In this document: piece by piece, positions 1 to 9,034 of the stretch | Layout of the letters: the number at the start of each line of letters is the position of its first letter | How positions within the stretch are numbered: the first letter of the stretch is position 1 | Assembly: GCA_964551455.1 (NCBI GenBank) | Contig: CAZKDA010000020.1 | Coordinates: 1-36,370, forward strand | Length of the DNA: 36,370 nt | DNA from: JAHDHW01 sp964551455 | GTDB taxonomy: Bacteria > Bacteroidota > Bacteroidia > Chitinophagales > Saprospiraceae | Direction: 5' to 3' | Translations under genes and position numbers: made by a program | Notes under the pieces: generated by a model | The model's database searches: none | Seen by the model: the letters and a program-made list of their open reading frames with translations, nothing else | Told to the model about the DNA's origin: nothing

Positions 1-154
1 TGTCATCGCTGAAATCCATGACGCTGCCGCCATAATTAAGATTTGTTGGATTACTACTGTATCCAAATAACCAGATATTGTCATGCTGTTGTGCACTGGT
101 GATTTCTGTACACAACAGCATTATTGACAATAATAATTTTTTCCTCATACTCAT
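1..154 (-). CDS. N-terminus of a secreted protein, partial (runs off the left edge)
   Basis: The minus strand opens at ATG 152-154 (MSMRKK) or ATG 146-148 (MRKK) and stays open to base 1, giving about 51 residues. A basic start is followed by a hydrophobic stretch (LLLSIMLLC) and an Ala-Gln-Gln site, which is a typical Bacteroidota signal peptide. The mature start contains DNIWLFGY and GGSVMDFSD. I recall this opening from large Saprospiraceae secreted proteins, but I cannot name a function. It lies 15 bases after the stop of the upstream exoprotein on the same strand, so the two may be co-transcribed. The rest of the gene, possibly with a T9SS tail, is outside the window. Confidence 0.75.
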   Translation of the reverse strand, partial: MSMRKKLLLSIMLLCTEITSAQQHDNIWLFGYSSNPTNLNYGGSVMDFSDD

Positions 155-169
155 ACTCAAAATCTCAAT

Positions 170-3100
170 TTACAATTTCACAATAATCAATTTCCCATTC
201 TGTAAGCTATGGCCTTTTCGGCTGATTTTATAAAAATACAAACCCGAAGGGATGATACTAATATCTATCAAAAAAGATTTCTGATCTTCAGTCAACTTAT
301 AACTTGCATATTGCTGTCCGGTTACAGAATAAATTGTTAGCTCATGCTCCGATTCTATATTTTCCTCAAATTCCAGAGTTATCTGACCGGAAGCGGGATT
401 AGGGTACAATTTTACCGGATTTGTTTCATCACCTTGCCCGGCCTGCCGCTGACCCTGCCCTGCATTACATATCCCGGCATCATCAAAAATAGTATCTTTT
501 ACCATAGCCAGCAATCCTCTTGCGAAGTAAACCGCGTTGCCGTCAGAAAGCGGGCATTTCCCGGCGATGATCTCGATCTGAGCCAACTGGCTGCTGTTGA
601 ACCTGCCTGACCACGATCCATCGGGGGCAGGTTCATTGACCCCGACAGCTATGGTTGACAGGTAAATGTCGTTGACCTTTTTGAGATTTAGTTCGAAATC
701 AGCGCTCGCCAATACGGATAAATTAGCGGACTTTACAGTCGCTGCGGCCGTTATCCTTTCCTGCAATATGCTATCCCGAAATATTTGTGCACTTTGATGA
801 TACCCGTGAAGCGACTGCAATAGAGAATCCTTCGCGATCATGATCGGGTCGTGGAGCGTATCCGCAGTGGTCATCAGCAGACTATCCTGGAAAGCAATGA
901 GTGGTAATAGGGCTTCTATTTCATCAAGGCTTTCCGCCAGGCCCTGCCGTAAAGCTGCATCCGGCTGAAACAGGTCGAGAATATCTTCTTCAATTTCATA
1001 CATGGCTCCCAATACGGTGGATTGGTTAGCAGTATAAAAGGAATCCACGCTATTGTGCTGGGAATGGAGCGCAGTATAATTCTTCAGTTTCCAATACAGG
1101 TAGCGGGAGGCTTCCCATTGCAAGCCATCTGTAAAGGCACCAAAATTACGGCCCCCTTCCGATGTTTTGACGTCATTGCTGTCTGTGCCGCCGGGAGGCA
1201 ACAATCCTTGTATGTTACAGTTCGGGGATTGGGCGCAGGTCAAAGTAACTCCTGTTTCATCCTGTGGAAACCAGCTACTCCCCGGTATTGCATTGATCGG
1301 GAAAGGTACGGTTTCAGGGTGACCTACGGGGTCGATGAAAATTCGAGAACTGTTAACATCGGGTATGGAGGTTCCCTCATGCGTAGCGCCGCTGTTTACA
1401 ATTCCTTCGGAATCGGAAAAGATATTGCCGTAGAGCAGGAAGCCATCGTCTGAAATTTGATCGCCGATGGTAGCCGTAGCGCTGAGGTGCAGACCAAGCC
1501 CACTGGTTATGACAGTAGAGACATCCGTAGCTCTCAGGTTTGTATCATCGCAGGCGCCGACAAAGCTTACGCCTCTCCGGGTAGCGTCGATGGTGTTGCA
1601 ACAAAAGACCGTGCCCTGGGAGTTGCTGACCTGGATTCCGGTGAGCTCCGAATCACTGCCCGTACCGGTGATCGTATTATCCCTTACCTGGCAGTTTTTG
1701 GCGGCGGAAAGATCGATCCCGCTATTGATATCGGGAAAAAGTATAAACGGAGCCAGTTCAGTGATGGTATTATCATTTATCCTGAGGTTCGTAGAGTTAT
1801 AAACATGAAAGCCATATACGGCATTATGGAGCGATATGGTGTTGTCGCTAAACAAAACATCGCCTGGATCATTAAAATGAGCGTTATAAACTAACACGCC
1901 AGTACCCGTGCTGGCACCTAATCCAGTAGTTACCTGGTTTCCAGTCACTTTTAAATTGGAACTAGCAAGATTTCCGATAGTGATGCCGACGTTGTTGCAA
2001 TAGATTATATTATTAGTGATATTATTAGTGTGATAAAAACCTGATTGGATATAGATGCCTGTGTGAACATTTCCTAATTGGCCTATACTGCAAGCGTCCA
2101 ATTGGTTTACATTTGTTGCCTCTGAAAATACTGCTGAATATACTTCATTGAAGCTGCTTTGACTTAGACTTAATTGACAATCATTGGTATATACACCGAC
2201 TCCTGAGAAATTTGACAGTTGGAATGGCCCACCTACCAGATTCTGCATTACTACATGATGTACATTGACAACTGAACTGAATGCGAAGATGCCATTCCGG
2301 AGTCCGGTAAAAGTATTGATATTATTAGGGTCATTGGGTAATCCAATATTAAGCCCTACGGTCTTATACATCCAAACACCTGCTAAGCTGGTGCTTCCCA
2401 ACTGGGTGGATTCAAAATTATCAAGCAAGTTAGCAGAGCAACTAAATGTGTTTTGAAAAATGAAACTGCTTATATTACTTCCAGCTTGAGTCGAAGGTAC
2501 ATATATACTTATATAATTTTTATCAAATAAACTTCCGGAAATATGTATTTTCGATTGATCTAAAGCTTGAATAGCCTCACGACCGTCCCGGATAAAGCTT
2601 TCTTCTATTTCCAAATATGCTCCATTCTGTACTGTAATGCTCTTCCAAAGTTGTTCGCCGCAACCATTAATATTAGAATTAAGGATGAATAAATTTTTGC
2701 TGCTACTAACAATTATTTCTGCTCCAGGATGCATGAATATGAAGCAATTATCAAAAGTAAAACTTTCATCTATAATCAATATACCTGAGATACTTACACA
2801 AGTGTTTGAGATATTTGATTCTCCTGGAAATTCCGTGGTTATATTTGTGGGACTCCCTGAAATTACACTTCCATCTATACATTCGCAAAACTCATCTACA
2901 CAATCGGATAAATCAATGGTTATCTGAATTATTTCAGTACTTGATCCACAAGCATTTGTTACAGTATGGGTGACGGTGTATGTTCCCTCTCCACCAAAGT
3001 CCCAAGTTGGATTTTCCAGAGAACTATCTGAATTACCATCTTCATCAAAATCCCATTGATGATCTCCTTGGGTAGTTACACTTGTAAATTGTACCAGAGT

Positions 3101-5854
3101 AATGCATTCGGCATCATAAGTAAAAGAAGCATCAGGTAATTCACTGATTACTGTTACAACCTCCGTTACTTCATCTGTTCCGCAGTCATTGGTTACAGTA
3201 TGCGTAACTGAGTAGTCACCAGGTGCACCAAAATCCCAGGTTGGATTTTCCAGGGAACTATCAGAATTACCATCTTCATTAAAATCCCATTCATGATCTC
3301 CTTGGGTAGCTACACTTGAGAATTGCACTACCGTACTACATTCAGCATCATGAGTAAACGAAGCATCAGGTGCTTCAAGGTAAGTAACTGTTACAACCTC
3401 CGTTACCTCATCAGTTCCACAGTCATTGGATACGGTATGTGTTACCGGATAGTCCCCAGGTGTACCAAAATCCCAGGTTGGATTTTCCAGAGGACTATCA
3501 GATGATCCATCATTATCAAAATCCCACTCATGATCTCCTTCTGTAGGTGAACTTGTAAATTGGATTGTAGTTGTACAAAGGTTATCATCGTACGTAAAAT
3601 CAGCATTAATATCAGGGGTATAACAAGAATTCGTGATATGGAAATCATCAAATAGAATTGTACCTGAATTAAAAAATGGATTGTTGCTTTTGTGGACAAG
3701 GGTAATATAGTTGATAGTAGAACCTGTATTATTTTCCCAGGTGAGGTCAAATTGCCCGATACCTGTTAAATCAGCATCAAAATACATAGTAGTTCCTCCT
3801 AAATCAAAACTAAAAGGATAGTCAGGGTCTCCAAAAGTAACAAAATCAGAAGTTAATCCGGAATTAAATGGCAAAGGAATTTCACCGGTAGGAAATTGAC
3901 TATACTCCATGCAAAAGGTAGTATAGTTTGAACCCTGGCAATTATTTACTCCGGGATTTAAACAATCCGGGATTTCAGGTAATGAACATGGTTCGTTTTC
4001 ACTCGCAAAAAAAGTGACCGTTATCTGGCTTTGTTTTGCAATTGCCTTAAACGAGATATTTAATTCACATCCATCTTCGACAGGAGCCCCAAGAGGGATA
4101 TAAATAGTTTCATAACTACTCGCAGTAATAGAATTAGCGCCTAATAAATTATTTCCTGAATCTGTAAATACTATATCCGGTGTGTTATGATTGAAGGGTT
4201 GAAATATAAAACCAGGTATTCCCAATTGACCAAAGTAGCTGGAGGAAATAGGCGAAAAACCTTCAAAATCACCCCAACAAACCAGTTCGTCACAATTTTC
4301 ATTATTATTACAACCCGATGCTAATCCATGAGGCAAGACAAGAATCCATATTTCTTCACTATCACACCAATTCCCCCCACAACCTGTAACTTCATAACAA
4401 AATTTATAAATACCGGGAGCGCTTCCGGTTATAATAAATTCATCATCAATTGTGGATTCAGTTACTGTGATTTCATTTGAAATATTGCAATATGGACTCA
4501 GGCTGACTGTGATTTCCTGGAGGTCGGGTACAACATCGTTTGCTAATATTGCCGTATATGGTAGTCCAAATGGCTCATTTAGCGGGATATAAAAGAAAGG
4601 TGGTGTGTAAGATTTTCCATCACTCAATAACGAAATAATACAAGGAGGTTCGCAAGAGTTATTAGAACCGGAATAAGCATCCGGGTTAATAGTATATCCT
4701 AAAGTACATAGAATATCTAATTCTTCATCTGAAATATCTCTTCTAAGTTCGTTCTCGTCAAATTCAAAATGCATTACATAGTCAATCCCGGTACAATTAC
4801 CATTTAAATGACTTAATATATTGGCAACCCAGTCATGTTGTTGATTTGGAGGTAATTGGCTTAAATCTATATTGTATTGTGCATTGACTGGAGCAATGTT
4901 TTCTGTTGAAAAAACAATTTGTGGAAAAGTTATATTGTTGTCACAATCATGCGTAACATCATCAGGCATAGAGGGAAAAAAGCCTGCATTAAACTCATGG
5001 TCATCACAACAAGCAATTGGAGATGCATCAGGGATTATTAAAGGTTGTAAAGTTGGACTTGGATTGTTATCCATCTTTCCATAGAGATGTTTATCCCACC
5101 GGGAATACCAATTACCATAGAGAGTATTACCCGTGGCACCAATTTTTGAAGCAAAGCCAATGGTATGTAATGCTTCGTGCAAAATAACAGTAAACATATC
5201 ATAATTGGCTCCTATTCCGGTTGAAAGATCCGGGGGGTCATTTATCATATAATGGAAATTCGAAATATTAGAATTTACTCGAATTTCTGCATCTGGACCA
5301 ATGCTTAAAAAATTCAGGTCATTGTTAATCCTATTCCAAACGTTATTGTCTCCAATGCCACAATCACCACTTAAAAAAAGTGGGCTTCCTGTAGCCAGGG
5401 TATTTACATCCGGTGACTCGGTTCCATCCGGATTGTCAATTATAAATCCCTCTTTGATCAATTGTACTCTAACAGGAACTACATTAATACTTGAAGAAGT
5501 CGGAATAATCACCTCTTCTAAATAAGAAAACACTGCACAGATGGTGTGTTCTTCGTCAGTAGAAAAACCCCCGTTAAAAGCTAATAAAAAAAATCCATCC
5601 TGGGATGGACAACCCAGTGGCAATGATGATTCATTCCATGTTGTTTCAAGTTCTTCTTTTGTGTACCAATTTCCAAAACGATCATAGGCAATTTCTTCGA
5701 AAGGCGGAAGGGAGTCTTGATCACGTATATAAATCCCACAATTGGGATATCCACTTGATTGAGCAAAAGCAGATAAGGTGAATAGTGCAAAAAATAAAGA
5801 AAAGATTAACCGGATTTGTAACTTTTGGTAAGCAACTGAATTATCATTTTTCAT
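170..5854 (-). CDS. Giant secreted protein: metallopeptidase-like domain, three PKD modules, beta-helix region, T9SS sorting tail
   Basis: The ATG at 5852-5854 gives 1894 residues; a TTG three codons upstream is less likely. A signal peptide ends at about Ala-Gln (residues 31-32). Residues 226-233 read HEALHTIG, a zinc-protease HExxHxxG motif, and around 347-385 a SHLN...MH stretch plus DEELDILCTLGY resembles extracellular HExxHxxGF proteases. The metzincin third ligand position holds Ser, so the third zinc ligand is unidentified. Three near-identical PKD modules lie at about 749-979. From about 985 to 1500 runs a region of short beta-strand and Asn-rich turns typical of right-handed parallel beta-helices. 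The last 80 or so residues (LYPNPASG, then IPSGLYFYKI and a basic end) are a type A T9SS tail. I infer a cell-surface or released hydrolase or adhesin. Proteolytic activity is not proven by sequence. Confidence 0.85.
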   Translation of the reverse strand: MKNDNSVAYQKLQIRLIFSLFFALFTLSAFAQSSGYPNCGIYIRDQDSLPPFEEIAYDRFGNWYTKEELETTWNESSLPLGCPSQDGFFLLAFNGGFSTDEEHTICAVFSYLEEVIIPTSSSINVVPVRVQLIKEGFIIDNPDGTESPDVNTLATGSPLFLSGDCGIGDNNVWNRINNDLNFLSIGPDAEIRVNSNISNFHYMINDPPDLSTGIGANYDMFTVILHEALHTIGFASKIGATGNTLYGNWYSRWDKHLYGKMDNNPSPTLQPLIIPDASPIACCDDHEFNAGFFPSMPDDVTHDCDNNITFPQIVFSTENIAPVNAQYNIDLSQLPPNQQHDWVANILSHLNGNCTGIDYVMHFEFDENELRRDISDEELDILCTLGYTINPDAYSGSNNSCEPPCIISLLSDGKSYTPPFFYIPLNEPFGLPYTAILANDVVPDLQEITVSLSPYCNISNEITVTESTIDDEFIITGSAPGIYKFCYEVTGCGGNWCDSEEIWILVLPHGLASGCNNNENCDELVCWGDFEGFSPISSSYFGQLGIPGFIFQPFNHNTPDIVFTDSGNNLLGANSITASSYETIYIPLGAPVEDGCELNISFKAIAKQSQITVTFFASENEPCSLPEIPDCLNPGVNNCQGSNYTTFCMEYSQFPTGEIPLPFNSGLTSDFVTFGDPDYPFSFDLGGTTMYFDADLTGIGQFDLTWENNTGSTINYITLVHKSNNPFFNSGTILFDDFHITNSCYTPDINADFTYDDNLCTTTIQFTSSPTEGDHEWDFDNDGSSDSPLENPTWDFGTPGDYPVTHTVSNDCGTDEVTEVVTVTYLEAPDASFTHDAECSTVVQFSSVATQGDHEWDFNEDGNSDSSLENPTWDFGAPGDYSVTHTVTNDCGTDEVTEVVTVISELPDASFTYDAECITLVQFTSVTTQGDHQWDFDEDGNSDSSLENPTWDFGGEGTYTVTHTVTNACGSSTEIIQITIDLSDCVDEFCECIDGSVISGSPTNITTEFPGESNISNTCVSISGILIIDESFTFDNCFIFMHPGAEIIVSSSKNLFILNSNINGCGEQLWKSITVQNGAYLEIEESFIRDGREAIQALDQSKIHISGSLFDKNYISIYVPSTQAGSNISSFIFQNTFSCSANLLDNFESTQLGSTSLAGVWMYKTVGLNIGLPNDPNNINTFTGLRNGIFAFSSVVNVHHVVMQNLVGGPFQLSNFSGVGVYTNDCQLSLSQSSFNEVYSAVFSEATNVNQLDACSIGQLGNVHTGIYIQSGFYHTNNITNNIIYCNNVGITIGNLASSNLKVTGNQVTTGLGASTGTGVLVYNAHFNDPGDVLFSDNTISLHNAVYGFHVYNSTNLRINDNTITELAPFILFPDINSGIDLSAAKNCQVRDNTITGTGSDSELTGIQVSNSQGTVFCCNTIDATRRGVSFVGACDDTNLRATDVSTVITSGLGLHLSATATIGDQISDDGFLLYGNIFSDSEGIVNSGATHEGTSIPDVNSSRIFIDPVGHPETVPFPINAIPGSSWFPQDETGVTLTCAQSPNCNIQGLLPPGGTDSNDVKTSEGGRNFGAFTDGLQWEASRYLYWKLKNYTALHSQHNSVDSFYTANQSTVLGAMYEIEEDILDLFQPDAALRQGLAESLDEIEALLPLIAFQDSLLMTTADTLHDPIMIAKDSLLQSLHGYHQSAQIFRDSILQERITAAATVKSANLSVLASADFELNLKKVNDIYLSTIAVGVNEPAPDGSWSGRFNSSQLAQIEIIAGKCPLSDGNAVYFARGLLAMVKDTIFDDAGICNAGQGQRQAGQGDETNPVKLYPNPASGQITLEFEENIESEHELTIYSVTGQQYASYKLTEDQKSFLIDISIIPSGLYFYKISRKGHSLQNGKLIIVKL
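2920..3610 (-). repeat. Three tandem PKD-encoding repeats of about 230-240 bp
   Basis: Three consecutive units inside the giant exoprotein share long stretches of DNA, for example the segments around 3001-3060, 3237-3300 and 3475-3540 that all encode ENPTWDFG. Each protein unit repeats the order FT..., GDH(E/Q)WDF, DSxLENPTWDFG, Y.VTHTV. The similarity at the nucleotide level, including silent positions, suggests recent duplication or gene conversion. It may also be a site of slippage or assembly collapse. Confidence 0.85.
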
Positions 5855-6025
5855 AACTGACAATTTTTATAGGTTTTTGGAAATAAGATTAACAAAACAT
5901 AAACTTTCAACATGTTATACTCCCAACATCAGGAATACCTTGGTTCAGGAATAACAAGGTTTATTGATCCACTCAACCAATTGAGTGAAATTGTCTTTAT
6001 TACGCTTTGTAGTAATTGCTCACCT

Positions 6026-6043
6026 ATTCATCGATCGATGAAT
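6026..6043. promoter_or_regulatory. Perfect 18-bp palindrome, possible operator
   Basis: ATTCATCGATCGATGAAT is identical to its reverse complement over all 18 bases and has no loop, which fits a dimeric protein site better than an RNA hairpin. It sits about 170 bases upstream of the giant exoprotein start. The role is inferred. Confidence 0.4.
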
Positions 6044-6075
6044 GCAAATATGGACATGGATTATTTCCCCGCGAC

Positions 6076-6091
6076 CCTGCCTATAGGCAGG
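6076..6091. repeat. Perfect 16-bp palindrome
   Basis: CCTGCCTATAGGCAGG equals its reverse complement. It lies 32 bases from the 18-bp palindrome. It could be a second protein site or a copy of a short dispersed palindromic repeat. Only one exact copy was noticed in this window. Confidence 0.45.
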
Positions 6092-6310
6092 CACAAATCT
6101 CTGGTTGGAAAACTCTTTTCAGGAAGGTATAGTGTTTTTAGCTCCCTATTGTTGTTCCGTTTTATACTGCGATGATAGGTAATTTATTTTAAGAAACAAA
6201 ATCCTTTCGAAATATTTTTGGTAAAAACAACAGAAATGTCGTATTCGTATGTTCTTAACGGAATGAATATTTTGAACAACGTTTACTTTTCCAGAAGTAC
6301 GGAGTAGGCA

Positions 6311-6347
6311 TAAAAAAACAGGTAAAACCTTGAGAAGATTTTACCTG
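6311..6347 (-). terminator. Rho-independent terminator of ndk
   Basis: A 9-bp perfect stem (CAGGTAAAA pairing with TTTTACCTG, 6319-6347) is followed on the minus strand by a run of seven T (6318-6312). It lies about 50 bases after the ndk stop codon. Confidence 0.85.
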
Positions 6348-6395
6348 CTTGTCCCTCATAGAAAGGGATTATAGTTTGTTTACGGTTCAAATATA

Positions 6396-6815
6396 CTAAA
6401 ACATTTCTGTACCTGCAAAATGAAAATTGCCTTCGATGATGGCATTTTCGTCGGAGTCCGCGCCGTGTATGGCATTTTCGCCGATATTTTTTGCGTACAA
6501 AGCCCGGACAGTACCGGCTTCGGCTTCGGCAGGATTGGTAGCACCGATCAGTTTTCTGAAATCAGCCACGGCATTTTCTTTTTCGAGGATCGCCGCGACG
6601 ATAGGCCCGGAAGTCATAAAGTCAACAAGCTCTCCGAAAAACGGACGCTCGCGGTGGATACCATAAAATTCACCGGCTTTTTCTTTTGACAATTTGGTGA
6701 ATTTCATAGCCACGACCCGGAATCCGGCATTATTTATCATCGCCAGGATGTTCCCAATATTACCTGCTTTTACCGCATCGGGTTTGATCATAGTGAAAGT
6801 TCTTTTTCCCGCCAT
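6396..6815 (-). CDS. ndk: Nucleoside diphosphate kinase
   Basis: This 139-residue protein has the usual length of Ndk. The enzyme moves the gamma-phosphate of ATP onto other nucleoside diphosphates through a phosphohistidine, balancing cytosolic NTP and dNTP pools. The N-terminus reads RTFTMIKPDAV. The active-site segment NAIHGADS places the catalytic His at 117, and RERPFF (56-60) is the conserved nucleotide-binding loop. The gene stands alone, with its own promoter-like element near 6957-6990 and a strong terminator after it. It is divergent from nrnA. Nothing is missing or unusual. Confidence 0.97.
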   Translation of the reverse strand: MAGKRTFTMIKPDAVKAGNIGNILAMINNAGFRVVAMKFTKLSKEKAGEFYGIHRERPFFGELVDFMTSGPIVAAILEKENAVADFRKLIGATNPAEAEAGTVRALYAKNIGENAIHGADSDENAIIEGNFHFAGTEMF

Positions 6816-6956
6816 TTGATTAAGTTTAAAGGTTAAAAGTTTCTAGTTGCTGGTTTCTAGTCTGTTTACCCTTCTACACTTCATCATTTTCCATAAATCT
6901 GATGTCTAAAATCTAAAAATTTCATTTACTTTTCTTGATGTTTTTAAAAGGGCGGT

Positions 6957-6990
6957 GCAAAAGTAATCAATCTAAATTGTTGTGTCTAAA
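6957..6990 (-). promoter_or_regulatory. Promoter of ndk (Bacteroidota type)
   Basis: On the minus strand TACTTTTGC (6965-6957) matches the Bacteroidota -7 consensus TAnnTTTG. Twenty bases upstream lies TTTAG (6990-6986), a weak match to the -33 TTTG element. The implied transcript has a leader of roughly 140 bases. This is by motif only. Confidence 0.55.
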
Positions 6991-7058
6991 CCTGAACAAC
7001 TTTATTTTGGTTTAATCCGCAAAAAATAGCAACTTCGCAGCCTGATTTAAACATATCG

Positions 7059-8066
7059 ATGGAAAATTTACCGCAACTGAAGGCGCTGCTCGCCATTCCA
7101 AAAAATATAGTGATTACTTCTCACCGTAACCCCGATGGAGACGCCATAGGTTCTTCTTTGAGTTTGTATCATTATTTACAAAAACGGGGGCATCTGGTAA
7201 GGGTAGTTTTTCCATCGGAATATCCGGATTTCGTCGCATGGATGCCCGATGCCGACAAGATCATCATTTACGATGTGGACCCCGAAGGCGCCGAACACGC
7301 TGTGAGCAATGCCGAGGTGATCTTTTGTATGGATTATAATGCGTTGGATCGGGTGGACAAGGTAGGAGAATTCATTGATGCTGCCAGCGATGCAACTTTG
7401 ATCATGATCGACCATCACCTGTACCCTGAATTGCGAACCGATTACCAGATTTCCGAACCTTACGCCAGCTCTACCAGCGAGTTGGTTTACGATTTTATGG
7501 AAATGATGGGAGACTTGAAATTCCTGGACATTACCATTGGCGAATGTCTGTTGACAGGAATACTTACCGATACCGGATCATTCAAATACGGCACTTCTTC
7601 AAAACTTTTCAGGATCGTTGCCAGCCTGATCGACAGAGGCGTGGATGACCAGAAACTCCAGGATTTGCTTTTCAATAGTTTAAATGAAAAAAACCTTCGG
7701 CTGCTGGGGCATTGCCTCAACAATCGAATGGAAATACTGGAAGAATATAACACCGGTATTATCACGCTCAGCAGAAACGATTACGACAAATTTGAAATTC
7801 AAAGAGGCGACACGGAAGGTCTCGTCAATTATCTTTTGAAACTCAAAAACGTCCGGCTCGCCGCCCTGATCACCGAACAACCCACCATCGTCAAACTTTC
7901 ACTTCGCTCCAAAGGCGACATCTCCGTCCAGGAAATTGCCAAAAAACATTTTAAAGGCGGAGGTCATAAAAATGCCTCCGGAGGTTTTTCATTCAGCGGC
8001 CTGAAAACCACAGTAAAAAAATTTAGAGAAGTATTGCCGGAGTACAAAGACATGTTAACCAGATGA
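7059..8066 (+). CDS. nrnA: DHH-family bifunctional oligoribonuclease / pAp phosphatase (NrnA-like)
   Basis: This 335-residue protein belongs to the DHH/DHHA1 phosphoesterases. NrnA enzymes degrade nanoRNAs of a few nucleotides and dephosphorylate 3'-phosphoadenosine 5'-phosphate. The metal-binding motifs are all present: SHRNPDGDAIGS at 21-32, a DYNALDR segment near 92-98, the DHH triad at 118-120, and the C-terminal DHHA1 signature GGGHKNASGG at 300-309, which binds substrate. The length matches the family. It is followed directly by the FKBP lipoprotein gene on the same strand. The split between nanoRNase and pAp activity cannot be read from sequence; related GdpP or RecJ proteins carry extra domains absent here. 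Confidence 0.93.
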   Translation: MENLPQLKALLAIPKNIVITSHRNPDGDAIGSSLSLYHYLQKRGHLVRVVFPSEYPDFVAWMPDADKIIIYDVDPEGAEHAVSNAEVIFCMDYNALDRVDKVGEFIDAASDATLIMIDHHLYPELRTDYQISEPYASSTSELVYDFMEMMGDLKFLDITIGECLLTGILTDTGSFKYGTSSKLFRIVASLIDRGVDDQKLQDLLFNSLNEKNLRLLGHCLNNRMEILEEYNTGIITLSRNDYDKFEIQRGDTEGLVNYLLKLKNVRLAALITEQPTIVKLSLRSKGDISVQEIAKKHFKGGGHKNASGGFSFSGLKTTVKKFREVLPEYKDMLTR

Positions 8067-8110
8067 TCTTCAGTAGTTACCGGCCTTTCATCAAACCCAA
8101 AATTTTAATC

Positions 8111-8974
8111 ATGAAATTTTTTCAGTTCATTGTTATTCTGTTGTTCCTGGCATCTTGCAATTCGAACGAGCAAAATAAAAATATCAGCCCGGAAGGGTAC
8201 AAATATGTCCATCATATTAAAAACGAAGGCCCGAAACCCGTGGTTGGCGACCAGGTGACTTACCACTATATCGTTTTTCAAAACGATACGCTTTTGTTAA
8301 CTTCCACATATTTGATGCTCGAACCGCAAAGTGCAGTTTTGCCACCGAAGGAAGGTCTTCCTAAACCTGTTCCACCGGATTACGATGTGTTGTTCCTAAT
8401 GTCGCCCGGCGATAGCCTTACTGTTTTCCAGGAACTGGATACCTTTCCGCCCGAACAACTTCCTCAGGGTGTCACCAACCAGGATAATTTTTCGTATCAC
8501 CTCAAGTTGCTTTCCATCAAATCCAAAGATATTATCGAAAAGGAGCAGGCTGCAATCAAAGAAAGAGAACACAGTGTAGCAGATTCCGTAAAAACCCTGA
8601 TCGATCTCTATTCAAGTGGGCAATTAAAAGATCAGTTGCAAACCACCGAATCCGGTTTACAATACATCATTCACAAGGAGGGTAGTGGTGATAAGGTAAA
8701 AGATGGCGGCTTTGCAAAAGTACATTATTCGGGTTTTTTGATGGACGGAACCCCTTTTGATAATTCTTTCAGCAAAATCTATCCTTTTGCAACCCGCGTC
8801 GGGCGAGGCCAGGTGATAGCCGGCTGGGATGAAGCCATTCCGCTTTTCAATACCGGAACCCAGGCAACGCTTTTCATCCCTTACACGCTGGCTTATGGCG
8901 AAGCCGGAAGCCCGCCGGTAATTCCGGAACGAGCCGATCTCGTGTTTTACGTCGAAGTAGTGCAGGTGTATTAA
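8111..8974 (+). CDS. FKBP-type peptidyl-prolyl isomerase lipoprotein
   Basis: I chose the ATG at 8111 because it gives a clean lipoprotein signal (MKFFQFIVILLFLASC, lipidated Cys16); an upstream in-frame ATG at 8063 overlaps nrnA but adds an unlikely leader. The product has 287 residues. The C-terminal 100 or so form an FKBP domain: GSGDKVKDGGFAKVHYSGFL, DGTPFDNSF, the GQVIAGWDEAI helix and an IPYTLAYGE strand. The region at about 30-140 looks like a second, degenerate FKBP fold (GYKYVHH..., VGDQVTYHY, PGDSLTVF) without the active-site aromatic set. FKBPs catalyse cis-trans isomerisation of X-Pro bonds. This one should sit in the cell envelope and help fold exported proteins. Confidence 0.9.
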   Translation: MKFFQFIVILLFLASCNSNEQNKNISPEGYKYVHHIKNEGPKPVVGDQVTYHYIVFQNDTLLLTSTYLMLEPQSAVLPPKEGLPKPVPPDYDVLFLMSPGDSLTVFQELDTFPPEQLPQGVTNQDNFSYHLKLLSIKSKDIIEKEQAAIKEREHSVADSVKTLIDLYSSGQLKDQLQTTESGLQYIIHKEGSGDKVKDGGFAKVHYSGFLMDGTPFDNSFSKIYPFATRVGRGQVIAGWDEAIPLFNTGTQATLFIPYTLAYGEAGSPPVIPERADLVFYVEVVQVY

Positions 8975-8992
8975 AAAAGTTTATGGTTTATG

Positions 8993-9034
8993 GGTTTATA
9001 GTTTTTGGTCTATGAAAACCACGAACTATAAACC
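8993..9034. terminator. Hairpin between convergent genes, possible bidirectional terminator
   Basis: An 11-bp perfect stem (GGTTTATAGTT at 8993-9003, AACTATAAACC at 9024-9034) separates the FKBP gene from the subtilase gene and includes the subtilase stop codon (9026-9028). There is no strong T run on either side, so terminator function is only moderately supported. The bases belong to the repetitive GTTTATGG-type filler seen in other gaps of this window. Confidence 0.45.

Larger units (their letters stand above)
5864..6318. other. Intergenic spacer with palindromes, no gene seen
   Basis: No credible coding sequence is visible on either strand between the exoprotein start and the ndk terminator. 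The spacer contains a 7-bp stem hairpin at 5970-5987, a perfect 18-bp palindrome at 6026-6043 and a perfect 16-bp palindrome at 6076-6091. The promoter of the giant exoprotein must lie in its left part, but I could not assign a convincing -7/-33 pair. Confidence 0.6.

Noticed and set aside
5912..6175. Plus-strand open frame of 87 codons in the gap before ndk
   Set aside because: Its start has no ribosome-binding or promoter context, the protein shows no recognisable pattern, and it runs through two palindromes.
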